64,000 bases of DNA from Actinoplanes sp. NBC_00393 (GCF_036053395.1 NZ_CP107942.1:4244501-4308500); one strand, 5' to 3'; counted from the first letter of the stretch, positions 42,389 through 51,151 are shown. A program made the numbers and translations. The notes: a model not told the origin generated them from the letters alone.

Positions 42389-42808
42389 ATGTCCGACCGC
42401 TACGCCCAGGTCCTCGCCGCCGTGCTGGTCAAGGCCGAGTTGGCGGTACGGCTCATCGAGCGCAACCCGGCCGCCGCCCGCCGCGAGCTGGAGGGGCTGC
42501 TGGCCGTGGTCCGGGCCGTGCTGCGCGAACTGCGCGCGGTAGCCCCAGCGGCGCGGCCGGTGTCGCTGCGCCGCGAACTGGATCGCGCAGCGACCCTGCT
42601 GGAGGCGGCCGGCATCGGCACGCAGATCCGGCTGGCCGAGGGCTCGATCCCGCGCCGGGCCGAGGAACTGCTGGTCCGGGCGGTACGGGAGGCGACCGTG
42701 GACCTGCTGTGCCGGGCCAGCACCCCGGTCTGCCGGCTCAGCATCGAGCCGTCCGCCGACCTGAACTGGACGCTGCTGGTCAACGACGTCCCGGTGCGAC
42801 CCGGATGA
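42389..42808 (+). CDS. Vestigial histidine-kinase-like protein
   Basis: A 139-residue protein that matches the dimerisation-plus-ATPase core of DesK-type kinases but has lost the working parts. Where functional kinases read DLHDLLGxxLSxIALKAE, this has DRYAQVLAAVLVKAELAVRL, so the phosphorylated His is gone. The N-box region reads REATVDLLCRASTPVCRLSI and the protein ends before any G-box. ATG at 42389 follows GAGGAGGGG. Its stop overlaps the response-regulator start (ATGA), so it remains translationally coupled and may act as a dimeric binding partner. Confidence 0.7.
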   Translation: MSDRYAQVLAAVLVKAELAVRLIERNPAAARRELEGLLAVVRAVLRELRAVAPAARPVSLRRELDRAATLLEAAGIGTQIRLAEGSIPRRAEELLVRAVREATVDLLCRASTPVCRLSIEPSADLNWTLLVNDVPVRPG

Positions 42809-43410
42809 TCCGCATCCTGATCGCCGAGGACATGCCGATCCTGCGCAAGGCGCTGGTCGCACTGCTGTCGCTGGAGCCGGACATGCAGGTCGTCGCCGAG
42901 GTGGACCGCGGCGACGAGGTGGTGGACCGGGCGGTCGAGTCACGCCCGGACGTGGCGCTGCTCGACATCGACCTGCCCGGCGCCGACGGCCTCACCGCGG
43001 CCGCCCTGTTGCACGAGCGGCTGCCCGGCGTGCGTACCGTCGTGCTCACCGGCCTCAGCCAGCCCAGCAACCTGCTGCGGGCGCTGTCCGCCCACGTCCG
43101 CGGTTTCATCATCAAGGACGCCCCCGCCGACCACCTGCTCGACGGCATCCGCCGGGTCGCCGCCGGCCGGCGGGCCATCGACCCGGACCTGGTCGCCACC
43201 GCCGTCGAGACCGGCGCCAGCCCGCTCACCCCGCGCGAGGCCGAGGTGCTGCGCGCAGCCGCCGACGGCCTGTCCACCACCGACATCGGCGCCCGCCTGT
43301 TCCTCTCGCCCACCACAGTGCGCAACTACCTGTCCAACGCGATCGCCAAGACCGGCGCCCGCAACCGCATCAGCGCGATCCGCACGGCCCGCGACGCCGG
43401 CTGGATCTGA
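42805..43410 (+). CDS. NarL/DesR-family response regulator
   Basis: A 201-residue two-domain response regulator. The receiver domain has the acidic pair in ILIAEDMPIL, the phospho-Asp in VALLDIDLPGADGL near residue 54, Thr in VVLTGLS and Lys in GFIIKDAPADHL. The LuxR-type helix-turn-helix LTPREAEVLRAAADGLSTTD then IGARLFLSPTTVRNYL lies near 140-180. ATG overlaps the upstream kinase-like stop. Its phosphodonor is unclear because the adjacent kinase lacks the His; the full kinase at 44030-45817 is a candidate. Confidence 0.93.
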   Translation: MIRILIAEDMPILRKALVALLSLEPDMQVVAEVDRGDEVVDRAVESRPDVALLDIDLPGADGLTAAALLHERLPGVRTVVLTGLSQPSNLLRALSAHVRGFIIKDAPADHLLDGIRRVAAGRRAIDPDLVATAVETGASPLTPREAEVLRAAADGLSTTDIGARLFLSPTTVRNYLSNAIAKTGARNRISAIRTARDAGWI

Positions 43411-43439
43411 GGCCGCCTGCCACCCCTATCGCGCAGTGC

Positions 43440-43545
43440 CCGCATGCCCGAGCCGAGCCGAGCCGAGCCGGGCCGAGCCGGGCCGGGCCGGGCCGAGCCG
43501 GGCCGGGCCGAGCCAGACCGGGCCGGGCAGGGCCGAGCCCGCTCG
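43440..43545. repeat. Pentamer-type G/C tandem repeat tract
   Basis: Between the response regulator and the sensor kinase the DNA turns into runs of GAGCC and GGGCC units (for example GAGCCGAGCCGAGCCGGGCC from about 43448). All long reading frames here are translations of the repeat and are not genes. The whole interval 43411-44029 (619 bases) holds this tract, a small terminator-like hairpin, about 150 bases of ordinary spacer and a second tract. Confidence 0.85.
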
Positions 43546-43564
43546 AGCCATGAAACACAGCCGG

Positions 43565-43584
43565 GCCCGCATTTCCGGGCTTTT
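43565..43584 (+). terminator. Candidate intrinsic terminator after the response regulator
   Basis: GCCCG (43565-43569) and CGGGC (43576-43580) form a short stem around a six-base loop, followed directly by TTTT (43581-43584). It lies about 155 bases after the regulator stop. The stem is only five pairs, so the call is tentative. Confidence 0.35.
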
Positions 43585-43737
43585 CGAGCATCCGGCTGGG
43601 AGCGGTGGCTGCCTCGCGGCGGTTTTGAGAGCCACAGTGCACAGCCGGCGCCCGCGAACCGGCCTCTGGAGCCACCGAGCTGGGAGTTACGGTTGCCACG
43701 ATGATCCGCAACCGGCCGGCAGCCTGACCGATCGTCC

Positions 43738-43925
43738 ACCGGACCGGGCGGGCCGGACCGGGCGGGGCCGGGCGGGGCTTGGCGGGGCCGGGCGGGGCCG
43801 GGCGGGGCTTGGCGGGGCCGGGCGGGGCTTGGCGGGGCCGGGCTGGGCCGGGCTGGGCCGAGCCGGGCTGGGCCGGGCGGGGCTGGGCGGGGCCGGGCTG
43901 ATCAAGGCGGGGCTGGGCTGGGCCA
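43738..43925. repeat. Decamer-type G-rich tandem repeat tract
   Basis: About 190 bases made of GGGCGGGGCC, GGGCGGGGCTT and, towards the end, GGGCTGGGCC units. One strand has many runs of three or four G separated by short spacers, so quadruplex structures are possible. It ends about 100 bases before the stop of the convergently oriented sensor kinase. Confidence 0.88.
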
Positions 43926-44029
43926 CACCGATACCGGCTGGATACGCATGGATGCGGGAGCGTACGGGCTGGCCTACCTACTCGCCATCCAGCCGCCCGT
44001 CACGTCACCGCGCAACTCGGGGACTTGCG

Positions 44030-45817
44030 TTACACAGCGATGCGCAGCACGAAGCGGCCGTCGCCGGTCGGGGCGGCGCTCAGCTCGCCGCCGAGCCGCG
44101 CCACCCGTTCCCGCAGGTTGGTGAGCCCGGATCCGGGCGGCGAAGCCGGATCGGCGGTCGCGGCGAGATCGTTGACGATGGTCAGCGTGGCGCCGGACAG
44201 GGTGATCTCGCAGTGCGTCGCGGCGCCGTGCCGGAGCACGTTGGTCACGCCCTCGCGCAGCACCACGGCCAGCAGCGCCCGCACCCGTTCCGGCGGCTCG
44301 TCGGCGGCCTGCACCCGGACCTGCAGGCCGGCGCCGGTCAGCGTGGCCTCGGCTGCGCGCAGTTCGTCCGGCCACGACAGGTCGCGCCGGCCGGCCGCGA
44401 CGTTGTCGACGTCGGCCCGCGCGCTGCGGCACACCTCGACGATCTCCGCGAGTTCCGCCCGGGCCCGCTGCGGGTCGCGCTTCGCCAGCCGGGCCGCCAC
44501 CTCGGTCTTCAGCGCGATCGCGGACATCCCCAGACCCAGCAGGTCGTGCAGGTCACGGGCGATCCGGACGCGTTCCTGCCCGGCCGCCTCCCGGGCCAGC
44601 CGGTGCCGCAGCGTGCGCAGCCGGCTGGTCAGCCGCACGTTCTGGGTCATCCCGAAGGTGGCGAGCCCGACGATGAGCGTGCCGGCGACGCCGTTCGCCG
44701 CGTCCCCGAGATCGGGCGACATCCGCAGCCGCAGCACCGTGTCCAGCACCATGATCATCCCGAAGCAGGTCACCGCCGGCAGCGGCCGCAGCACCAGCAG
44801 GCAGGATCCGGCGAGCACGCCGCGGGGGTTCAGACCCCACAGACCGAAAACCATCAGGGGTACGAGCACCGCGCCCGACTGCACACCCAACGCCACGTAA
44901 CTCCACGGCGCGGACGGTGGCGTGACCCGGCTGAGATAGCCCAGCTGCAGCACCGCGCAGACCACCCCGCAGCCGACCGCGACCGCCGCAGCCACCGACA
45001 CCCCGGCCCGGTCGACGGCGGACAGCACCCACGCGACGAACCACAACCCGACGACAGCCCGCAACAGCCAGGTCGCGAACCGCACTGTCCGCCACGGAAC
45101 CTCGTCGAGCACCGGCGGCGGGCCGTCCACCCGGTAGTCACGGGCCAGCCCGCGCATCCCCGCCAGTCCCCGGCGCGCGATCACCACCATCTCGTCGAGT
45201 TCACGCCCCGCCGCCTCGGGCCGGTCGGTCACGAGCCGGCGCGCCGTCTCCGCCTTGCGGGCGACCAGCGTGAGGCTGCTCGGCAGCAGGCCGCGCAGGT
45301 CGTCCGCCAGCCGGGTCCGTTCCGCCCACACCGCCACCTCGGCCAGTGCCCGGCGGGTGCGGCGCAGTTCGCCGACGAGCCGGCCGAGGCGGGTCAACCC
45401 GTACGCCTGCAGCAGGAACACCGCCGCCGACACCGCCGACACGAGCAGCGGATAGGGCGCGAGGGTGCCGGTGAGCTGCGCGTAGGTGGATATGCTCGCA
45501 GCGATCACCACGACCGTCACCGGGATCGCCCACCAGCCGCCGACCACGAGCAGCGCGGCCATGCACAGCCCGGGCATGGCCGTCCAGGACGGGCCGTACC
45601 AAACGATCGGGACGACCGTCAGCACCGCCTGCGCCGTGAGCACCGCCCGCACCCGGCGGTCGCCGAGGGCCCGTCCACTGCGGGTGAACCACAGGTGCAG
45701 CACCGCGACGGCGACCAGCAGCGGCGCCGCCAGCACCTTCCCGGCCGTCGGTGTGGCGGACTGCTGCACGTACACGAACGCCACCCCGCAGGTGGTCACC
45801 GTGATGGTGTCGACCAC
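44030..45817 (-). CDS. Sensor histidine kinase with duplicated membrane/DHp architecture
   Basis: A 595-residue kinase built as two successive copies. The first has five or so membrane helices (1-150) and a degenerate dimerisation helix LADDLRGLLPSSLTLVARKA near 170, with Arg where His is expected. The second has more membrane helices (240-400) and a complete HisKA_3/HATPase core: RIARDLHDLLGLGMSAIALK with His424, N-box REGVTNVLRH near 522 and G-box PPGSGLTNLRERV near 560. GTG at 45815-45817 is the only usable start after an upstream in-frame TGA, without an obvious ribosome site. The 101 bases to the SARP gene suggest joint control with it. Confidence 0.88.
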   Translation of the reverse strand: MVDTITVTTCGVAFVYVQQSATPTAGKVLAAPLLVAVAVLHLWFTRSGRALGDRRVRAVLTAQAVLTVVPIVWYGPSWTAMPGLCMAALLVVGGWWAIPVTVVVIAASISTYAQLTGTLAPYPLLVSAVSAAVFLLQAYGLTRLGRLVGELRRTRRALAEVAVWAERTRLADDLRGLLPSSLTLVARKAETARRLVTDRPEAAGRELDEMVVIARRGLAGMRGLARDYRVDGPPPVLDEVPWRTVRFATWLLRAVVGLWFVAWVLSAVDRAGVSVAAAVAVGCGVVCAVLQLGYLSRVTPPSAPWSYVALGVQSGAVLVPLMVFGLWGLNPRGVLAGSCLLVLRPLPAVTCFGMIMVLDTVLRLRMSPDLGDAANGVAGTLIVGLATFGMTQNVRLTSRLRTLRHRLAREAAGQERVRIARDLHDLLGLGMSAIALKTEVAARLAKRDPQRARAELAEIVEVCRSARADVDNVAAGRRDLSWPDELRAAEATLTGAGLQVRVQAADEPPERVRALLAVVLREGVTNVLRHGAATHCEITLSGATLTIVNDLAATADPASPPGSGLTNLRERVARLGGELSAAPTGDGRFVLRIAV

Positions 45818-45918
45818 CAGCCGGGCCGCGCGCAGCCCGAGCGTGGTGGCGCGCGCCTCGTCGGCATCGGGCAGCGGCGAGGCGGCGGGTGTCCACGTCC
45901 TCGTCCGGGGCGCTGAGG

Positions 45919-47682
45919 TCAGCAGGCCCGCTCACCCCACTCCGAGCCGACCGCGACCGGTCCGTGGTGCCGCCCGTAGAGCGCGGCGAGCGGGTGCAGC
46001 CGGAACCGGTCGTAGTCGAGCTGCTCCACCAGGTGGACGGCGACGAGCCGGTCCAGGTGGCGGCGCGCGGTGTGCCGGGACGAGTGGGCCGGCTGCGCGG
46101 CGTCGGCGACCGTGAAACAGCGGTCGCCGAGGCGGCGGGCCAGGGCGGCGGTGGACGGGTCGAGCCGCCGGTACGACCAGGACAGCCGCCGGTGCAGGTG
46201 CCGGGCGGCGCCGTCGTCGATCGCGGCGATCCGGCCGGCCGCGTCGTGCAGGTCCTGCACCCAGGACCGCAGCGGCACGTCCGGCAGCCGGGCGATCCGT
46301 TCGGCGAGCAGGCGCAGGGCCAGCGGATTGCGGTCGCACAGGTCGGCCAGCTGCCGCGCCTGGTGCTCCTGCGCTGCCAGGTCACGCCCGGCGCAGGCGC
46401 TGAGGACCGCCACGGACTCGTCGTGGTCCAGCCGGCCGACGGTGACCCGGTCCGCGCCGTCGAGCCCGACCAGGGCACGCAACTGGTCACGGCTGGTGAC
46501 CAGGACCGTGCTGCCGGGTCCGGGCAGCAGTGGGCGTACCTGATCGGCGTCGGCCGCGTTGTCCAGCAGCACCGCGATCCGGCGGCGAGCGGTCAGCGAC
46601 CGCCACAGCCGGGCCCGGGCCGGCACCCCGTCGGGCAGCCCGGTGGCACCGGCCTCGCCGAGCAGCGCGGCCAGCGCTTGGGCCGGCTCGAGCGGGGGCC
46701 CGTCGGCGAACCCGTTCAGGTCCAGATGGAACATGCCGTCCGGGAAGGCCTCGGCGTGGGCGTGCAGCCACCGCGCCGCCAGCGCCGACTTGCCGATCCC
46801 GGCCGGGCCGTCGATCACCGCGATCGCGGCCGTGTCCGGGTCCGCGTCGCCGAGGTGCTTGTCGAGCGCGGCCAGCTCGGCGCCGTGCCCGACGGTGTGC
46901 GCGGGAACGGCCGGCACGCTGGCCGCGGCGGCGACGGTCACCCGGCCGGCCGGGGCCAGGGCGTCGCCGCGCAGCATCCGCTGGTGCAGTTCGCGCAGCT
47001 CGCTGCCGGGTTCGACACCGAGTTCGCCGATCAGCCGGTGCGACACCGTGTGGTACGCGCCGAGCGCCTCGGCCTGCCGTCCCTGCCGATACAGCGCGGT
47101 CAGCAGCTGCGCCCAGAACCGTTCCCGGAACGGATGCTCGGCGGTCAGCCCGTGCAGCTCGGTGACCAGCCCGTCAAGCCGGCCGAGCCGCATGTCGATC
47201 GCAATGCGCCGTTCCAGAGCGAGCAGCCGCCGCTCCTGCAGCGGCGCCACGTCCAGGTCGTGCAGCACCGGCGAGGCGACATCGGCGCACGGCTGGTCCC
47301 GCCACAACTCCAGGGCCCGGTGCAGTAGCCGCCGCTCGTGCTCCGGTGAGCCGGCCGTGGCCGCCTCGGCGATCAGCTGGTCGAACACGTGCAGGTCGAG
47401 TTCGCCGGGAGCGACCCGCAGCACGTACCCGGTCGAGCCGGTGACGATCGCGCCCGGCCAGGGCAGTTCCTGGCGCAACCGGACGATGTTGGTCTGCACC
47501 GCCCGGCGCGGTGACGCCGGCGGCTCGCGGTGCCACATCCGGTCGGCCAGCTGCGTCACCGACAGCTCCCGGTTGGCGTGCAGCAGCAGCGCCGCCAGGA
47601 CCGTGCGCACCTTGCCGCCGCTCACCGGCCGGGTCCCGCGCTCGTCCTCGACGAGCACGGGACCGAGAACCCTGTATCGCAT
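45919..47682 (-). CDS. AfsR/SARP-family transcriptional regulator
   Basis: A 587-residue SARP with an NTPase module. Residues 1-90 are the OmpR-like winged helix (VRTVLAALLLHANRELSVTQ, SPRRAVQTNIVRLRQEL), 95-240 the BTAD domain (FDQLIAEAATAG, HPFRERFWAQLLTALYRQGR then QAEALGAYHTVSHRL), and from 285 an NB-ARC/STAND ATPase with P-loop IDGPAGIGKSALAARW, Walker B IAVLLDNAADADQV and GSTVLVTSRDQLRAL. The C-terminal sensor repeats of AfsR are absent. Such proteins switch on secondary metabolism, but no biosynthetic cluster adjoins it here. ATG at 47680-47682. Confidence 0.93.
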   Translation of the reverse strand: MRYRVLGPVLVEDERGTRPVSGGKVRTVLAALLLHANRELSVTQLADRMWHREPPASPRRAVQTNIVRLRQELPWPGAIVTGSTGYVLRVAPGELDLHVFDQLIAEAATAGSPEHERRLLHRALELWRDQPCADVASPVLHDLDVAPLQERRLLALERRIAIDMRLGRLDGLVTELHGLTAEHPFRERFWAQLLTALYRQGRQAEALGAYHTVSHRLIGELGVEPGSELRELHQRMLRGDALAPAGRVTVAAAASVPAVPAHTVGHGAELAALDKHLGDADPDTAAIAVIDGPAGIGKSALAARWLHAHAEAFPDGMFHLDLNGFADGPPLEPAQALAALLGEAGATGLPDGVPARARLWRSLTARRRIAVLLDNAADADQVRPLLPGPGSTVLVTSRDQLRALVGLDGADRVTVGRLDHDESVAVLSACAGRDLAAQEHQARQLADLCDRNPLALRLLAERIARLPDVPLRSWVQDLHDAAGRIAAIDDGAARHLHRRLSWSYRRLDPSTAALARRLGDRCFTVADAAQPAHSSRHTARRHLDRLVAVHLVEQLDYDRFRLHPLAALYGRHHGPVAVGSEWGERAC

Positions 47683-47755
47683 GCCGTCCCCCCCGGACGG
47701 TGACAGTAGGAACGGGCCGGCGCGGCAGCCAAACGATTCGGCGATCCTCGAAGTG

Positions 47756-48730
47756 TCAGGACAGCAGATCGACAACCGCATGCCCGCGATCGGTACGCCC
47801 GACGTACACGTGACGGCCACGCTGCCGGCGAGTCAGCAGACCGGCGTCGACGAGTTGCGCGCAGTGGTAGGTGGCGACGTTCGGCGCGCAGCCCGCGGCC
47901 TCGGCGAGCGTGCGCATCGGCACCGGCACGTGGGCGGCCCGCAGCAGGCGTGCCCGCACCGGCCCGACCAGCAGTTCCAGCGCGTCGCGCTGCTCGATCG
48001 GCCGGCCGGGCCGCCACAGCGAGTCCAGGCCGGGCACCGGATAGCCGAGCCAGATCTGGTCGGGCAGGTCCGGGTCGAAGATGGATGCGCCGGCCCCCGA
48101 CACCGTCGGCGTCAGCACCAGCCGCCGGCCGGCCAGGTCGAACCATTCCGCCTGCCGGATCGGGATGGACAGCGTCTGATCGCGGTAGCGCCAGCGCGGG
48201 TTGAGGTCGGCGAGCACCATGTCGAAGCCGCCGCGCACCGACGCCACCCCGATCCGGGTGGTCTCCCGGTCGATCAGCGTGGTGGCGCGCCGCCACACCG
48301 GCTGGAAACTGCGCCAGGTGGATCGCAGCGTCGCGGCGTAACCGTCGAGCCATTTCGCCGGCCGGCGCAGCACCGAACGCCACGCGGCCGGCGGCGCCGC
48401 GCCGTGCAGTTCCTCGACCTGTTCGGTCAGATGGGCGCCGGCGGTCTCGATGATCTGGTCCAGGTGCGCGTCAAAGTCGGTGTCCCGCACCGACACCGAC
48501 GGTCCCAGGCAATGCGGGATGTTTGGTGGCCCGGAGCCGAACAGCGGGGTGAGCGTCTCCAGCCCGTGCGACGGCAGGCCCGAGCGCACCACCTGCCGCC
48601 ACGGTGGCGGCACGCCCTGCGAGGTGCCGGCGACGTCGCCGGCCAGCGACAACACCGTGGCCATCGGCATGACCGTCAGATCGACCCGCAGATCCCGTAC
48701 GTCACCGAGCGCGATCTCGGCGATCGCCAT
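47756..48730 (-). CDS. ArsR-like winged-helix regulator with N-terminal DUF5937-type domain
   Basis: A 324-residue protein whose C-terminal 70 residues form an ArsR-type winged helix (MRTLAEAAGCAPNVATYHCA, QLVDAGLLTRRQRGRHVYVG) and whose N-terminal 250 residues are the sensor-like region typical of actinomycete members (LTPLFGSGPPNIPHCL, WRSFQPVWRRATTLIDRETT). The metal-binding Cys box of classical ArsR is absent. ATG at 48728-48730. It is divergent from the LysR regulator across 120 bases. Confidence 0.85.
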   Translation of the reverse strand: MAIAEIALGDVRDLRVDLTVMPMATVLSLAGDVAGTSQGVPPPWRQVVRSGLPSHGLETLTPLFGSGPPNIPHCLGPSVSVRDTDFDAHLDQIIETAGAHLTEQVEELHGAAPPAAWRSVLRRPAKWLDGYAATLRSTWRSFQPVWRRATTLIDRETTRIGVASVRGGFDMVLADLNPRWRYRDQTLSIPIRQAEWFDLAGRRLVLTPTVSGAGASIFDPDLPDQIWLGYPVPGLDSLWRPGRPIEQRDALELLVGPVRARLLRAAHVPVPMRTLAEAAGCAPNVATYHCAQLVDAGLLTRRQRGRHVYVGRTDRGHAVVDLLS

Positions 48731-48850
48731 CACGTGCCCCTTCCGGCTGGTTGACACCGCCGATCGTCGGCCTGTCCGAGGGCTTGGAACAACGCCGGAT
48801 CCGGCACACCACCGATGAGCTTCGCTCATGGATCCACTACCTTCGAAGCC

Positions 48851-49750
48851 GTGGAGATGCGGGAGCTGGAGACGTTCCTCGTGCTGGCCGAGGAGCTCCA
48901 CTTCGGGCGTACGGCGAAACGGCTCTACCTCACCCAGAGCCGGGTCAGCCAGATCGTGCGCGGGCTGGAGGACCGGCTCGGCGGGGCGCTGTTCGAGCGC
49001 ACCAGCCGGCGGGTGGCGCTGACCGCGCTCGGCGAGCAGTTCCGCGACGACGTCCGCCCCGCCGTCGAGCAGCTCCGGCTCGCCGTACGCCGCGGCCGTG
49101 AGACCGCCGGCGGCGTACACGGGCTGTTGCGCATCGGCGTGCCCACCTACTCGATGGCCGGTCCCCGCTTCACCGCGGTGCTGCGCGAGTTCGAGCAGCG
49201 CTACCCGAAATGCCGGGTCGAGGTCACCGAGGAGTTCCCCGGCGACTTCGACCGGCTGCGGCGCGGCCGCTACGACGTGCTCTGCCAGCGGCTGCCGATC
49301 GACGAGCCCGACGTGACGATCGGCGCCACCCTCAGCGTCGACGAGCGGGTGCTGCTGGTGCGCACCGGCCATCCGCTGCTCGACCGTGGCTGGGCGACGC
49401 TGGAGGACCTGGCCGGCGAGGTGGTGATCGAACGTTCCGGCATCCCCGAGCGGGTGTACGCCGAGTACTGGCCGGCCACCACGCCGTCCGGGCAGCCGAT
49501 CCGGCGCGGGCCGAGCATCGCCACCACCAGCGACGTGCTGCAACTGGTCGCGCGCGGGGAGATCGTGCACCCGACGGTGGCGTCGTTCAGCACCTACTAC
49601 CGGCATCCGGAGGTGACGTACGTACCGTTGCGGGGTCTGCCCGCCGCGACCAACGTGCTGGTCTGGCTGACCGCCCGCGAGACCCCGGCGATCCGCGCCC
49701 TGTCCGCGACCGCGGCCGAGCTGGTCGCCGCCGGCGTGAAGCCGGACTGA
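48851..49750 (+). CDS. LysR-family transcriptional regulator
   Basis: A 299-residue LysR regulator. The N-terminal winged helix reads LETFLVLAEELHFGRTAKRL, then YLTQSRVSQIVRGLEDRLGG; residues 90-295 are the two-lobed ligand domain (GLLRIGVPTYSM, VLLVRTGHPLLDRGWATLED, LQLVARGEIVHPTVAS). GTG at 48851 was chosen; ATG two codons later is the alternative. A divergent target would be the ArsR-like gene, which is unusual for LysR and may mean autoregulation only. Confidence 0.9.
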   Translation: MEMRELETFLVLAEELHFGRTAKRLYLTQSRVSQIVRGLEDRLGGALFERTSRRVALTALGEQFRDDVRPAVEQLRLAVRRGRETAGGVHGLLRIGVPTYSMAGPRFTAVLREFEQRYPKCRVEVTEEFPGDFDRLRRGRYDVLCQRLPIDEPDVTIGATLSVDERVLLVRTGHPLLDRGWATLEDLAGEVVIERSGIPERVYAEYWPATTPSGQPIRRGPSIATTSDVLQLVARGEIVHPTVASFSTYYRHPEVTYVPLRGLPAATNVLVWLTARETPAIRALSATAAELVAAGVKPD

Positions 49751-49775
49751 CGCCGCAGGTCGCTATCCAGGGGGC

Positions 49776-50036
49776 ATGAACCAAGCAGTCGTCCGACGCG
49801 TCACCGGCCTGTGCGGCATCCTCACCGCGGCCGCCCTGATCGATCTTCTTCGGCAACGACCCGGCGAACTTCTACGCCGCCAACGGCTGGGGCACCACCG
49901 CCAGCCTGGGCGCCCTGCTCAGCTACTGGCTGCTGGCCTTCGGCATCAGCGTGCTGCGCAGCGCCCGCCCGTCGCCGGATCAGAGCGTCAGCACGTACGC
50001 GTCACCGTCGCGCCGGAACCCCAGCCTGTCGTAGTA
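49776..50036 (+). pseudogene. Remnant of a small membrane protein gene
   Basis: ATG at 49776 begins MNQAVVRRVTGLCGILTAAA, a likely membrane helix, and then loses sense. From about 49848 the shifted frame reads IFFGNDPANFYAANGWGTTA and a second helix (LLSYWLLAFGISVLRSARP) before stops at 50031-50036. The two halves make sense only if a frame change and probably a deletion near 49840 are assumed. The 3' end also overlaps the convergent GNAT gene. Family not recognised. Confidence 0.55.
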
Positions 50037-50597
50037 GGGCGCCCGCATCCCCGGCGGCGTGATCACGGTGCGGCAGCCGCGACCCGAGAAGTACCTGCTC
50101 TGCCGGTACACGAACTCGCCCGGTGTGAAGTCCCGGTACCGCTGGGTCACGTAGTCCAGGACCACCTGCGCCACCCCGTCCCCGACCGTCCGGAACACCA
50201 CCACGCCGACCACCTCGTCGCCGCTGACCACCAGGAACGCGGCGGCGTCGCGGCGGGTCCCGTCGTCCCAGGTGAACTGCGGGTTGAACCGGACGATGTC
50301 GTCGTGATGCAGCCGCAGCGTGTGCGCCAGAAACTCGTCGTCGGTACGCACCTCGACCACCTGATAGGTCGCCGCGTCGTGCCGGGTGGACAGCATCCGC
50401 CACAGGTACCAGACGTTGATCGCGGCCAGCACGACGTTGAGCCCCACCATGGGCCAGACCTGGATGGCCGCGTTGAAACCGAGCAGCACCAGGCAGCCGG
50501 CCAGGTTGAGCGCCCGCAGCCGGAGCAGCCGGCTCTGCAGCAGGGACCAGACGAGCAGGGCGGATCCGGCCCAGCCGATGATGTCGAGCAGCGTCAC
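49980..50597 (-). CDS. Membrane domain fused to a GNAT-like acetyltransferase
   Basis: A 205-residue protein. The first 75 residues contain three membrane helices with the YgjV-like pattern LLDIIGWAGSALLVWSLLQS, LNLAGCLVLLGFNAAIQVWP and LNVVLAAINVWYLWRML. The rest resembles a GNAT domain (EFLAHTLRLHHDDIV, AFLVVSGDEVVGVVVFRTV, RGCRTVITPPGMRAPYYDRL then GFRRDGD). The acceptor is unknown. ATG at 50595-50597. Together it would place an acetyltransferase-like domain at the inner membrane surface. Confidence 0.75.
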   Translation of the reverse strand: MTLLDIIGWAGSALLVWSLLQSRLLRLRALNLAGCLVLLGFNAAIQVWPMVGLNVVLAAINVWYLWRMLSTRHDAATYQVVEVRTDDEFLAHTLRLHHDDIVRFNPQFTWDDGTRRDAAAFLVVSGDEVVGVVVFRTVGDGVAQVVLDYVTQRYRDFTPGEFVYRQSRYFSGRGCRTVITPPGMRAPYYDRLGFRRDGDAYVLTL

Positions 50598-50685
50598 CGG
50601 CCGAAATTACCCCAGTCGGCGATAAATGGATCCGGCGGGCCACCTGGTCAATCATGGGAATTGTTCGATGTCGCAGGATGTCCCG

Positions 50686-51147
50686 ATGCGTTTCAAGACC
50701 ATCACTGCGGTCCTGCTCACCGGCGTTCTCCTGACCGGCTGCGGGAGCAGCAACTCCTCGACCCGTAACAAGAGCACCAGCAAGTCCAACAAGTCGGTGA
50801 CGTCCACCAAGAAACCGACGACCAAGGCTAAACCGGTGAAGAATTCCCAGAAGGATCTGCGAAAGGCGGTGGAGGCCTACAGCGACGCCTACCTGACGGG
50901 TGACGCCACCACCGCGTACGGATTGCTCTCCGAGCGATGCCGGCAGCGGATCACCGAGACCGAGTTCACCGACCTGGTCACCGCGGCGAAGCAGCAGCAT
51001 GGCACCCCGCTGCGCTTCAAAACCTACTCGGCGACCGCCAGCGGAAATTCCGCCAAGGTCTCCTACGCCTACCCGGTGAAGGCGATCGAGCAGACCAAGG
51101 AGCCGTGGGTCCGCGAGGCTGGTTACTGGTACCGGGACAACTGCTGA
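50686..51147 (+). CDS. Lipoprotein with Ser/Thr/Lys-rich linker
   Basis: A 153-residue lipoprotein. The signal MRFKTITAVLLTGVLLTGCG ends in a textbook lipobox (LLTGC). A 35-residue Ser/Thr/Lys/Asn-rich linker follows, and then a small alpha/beta domain (KAVEAYSDAYLTGDATTAYG, LLSERCRQRIT, YAYPVKAIEQTKEPWVREA) reminiscent of NTF2-like lipoproteins. ATG at 50686 after AGGA. The linker uses AAC/AAG codons heavily, which locally lowers GC. Role unknown. Confidence 0.82.
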   Translation: MRFKTITAVLLTGVLLTGCGSSNSSTRNKSTSKSNKSVTSTKKPTTKAKPVKNSQKDLRKAVEAYSDAYLTGDATTAYGLLSERCRQRITETEFTDLVTAAKQQHGTPLRFKTYSATASGNSAKVSYAYPVKAIEQTKEPWVREAGYWYRDNC

Positions 51148-51151
51148 GCAC

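Noticed and set aside
43440..43925. Possible CRISPR array
   Set aside because: The units are 5-10 bases, contiguous, with no spacers and no cas genes.
43436..45916. An 826-residue plus-strand frame beginning in the repeats
   Set aside because: It translates the tandem repeats and then the antisense of the sensor kinase.
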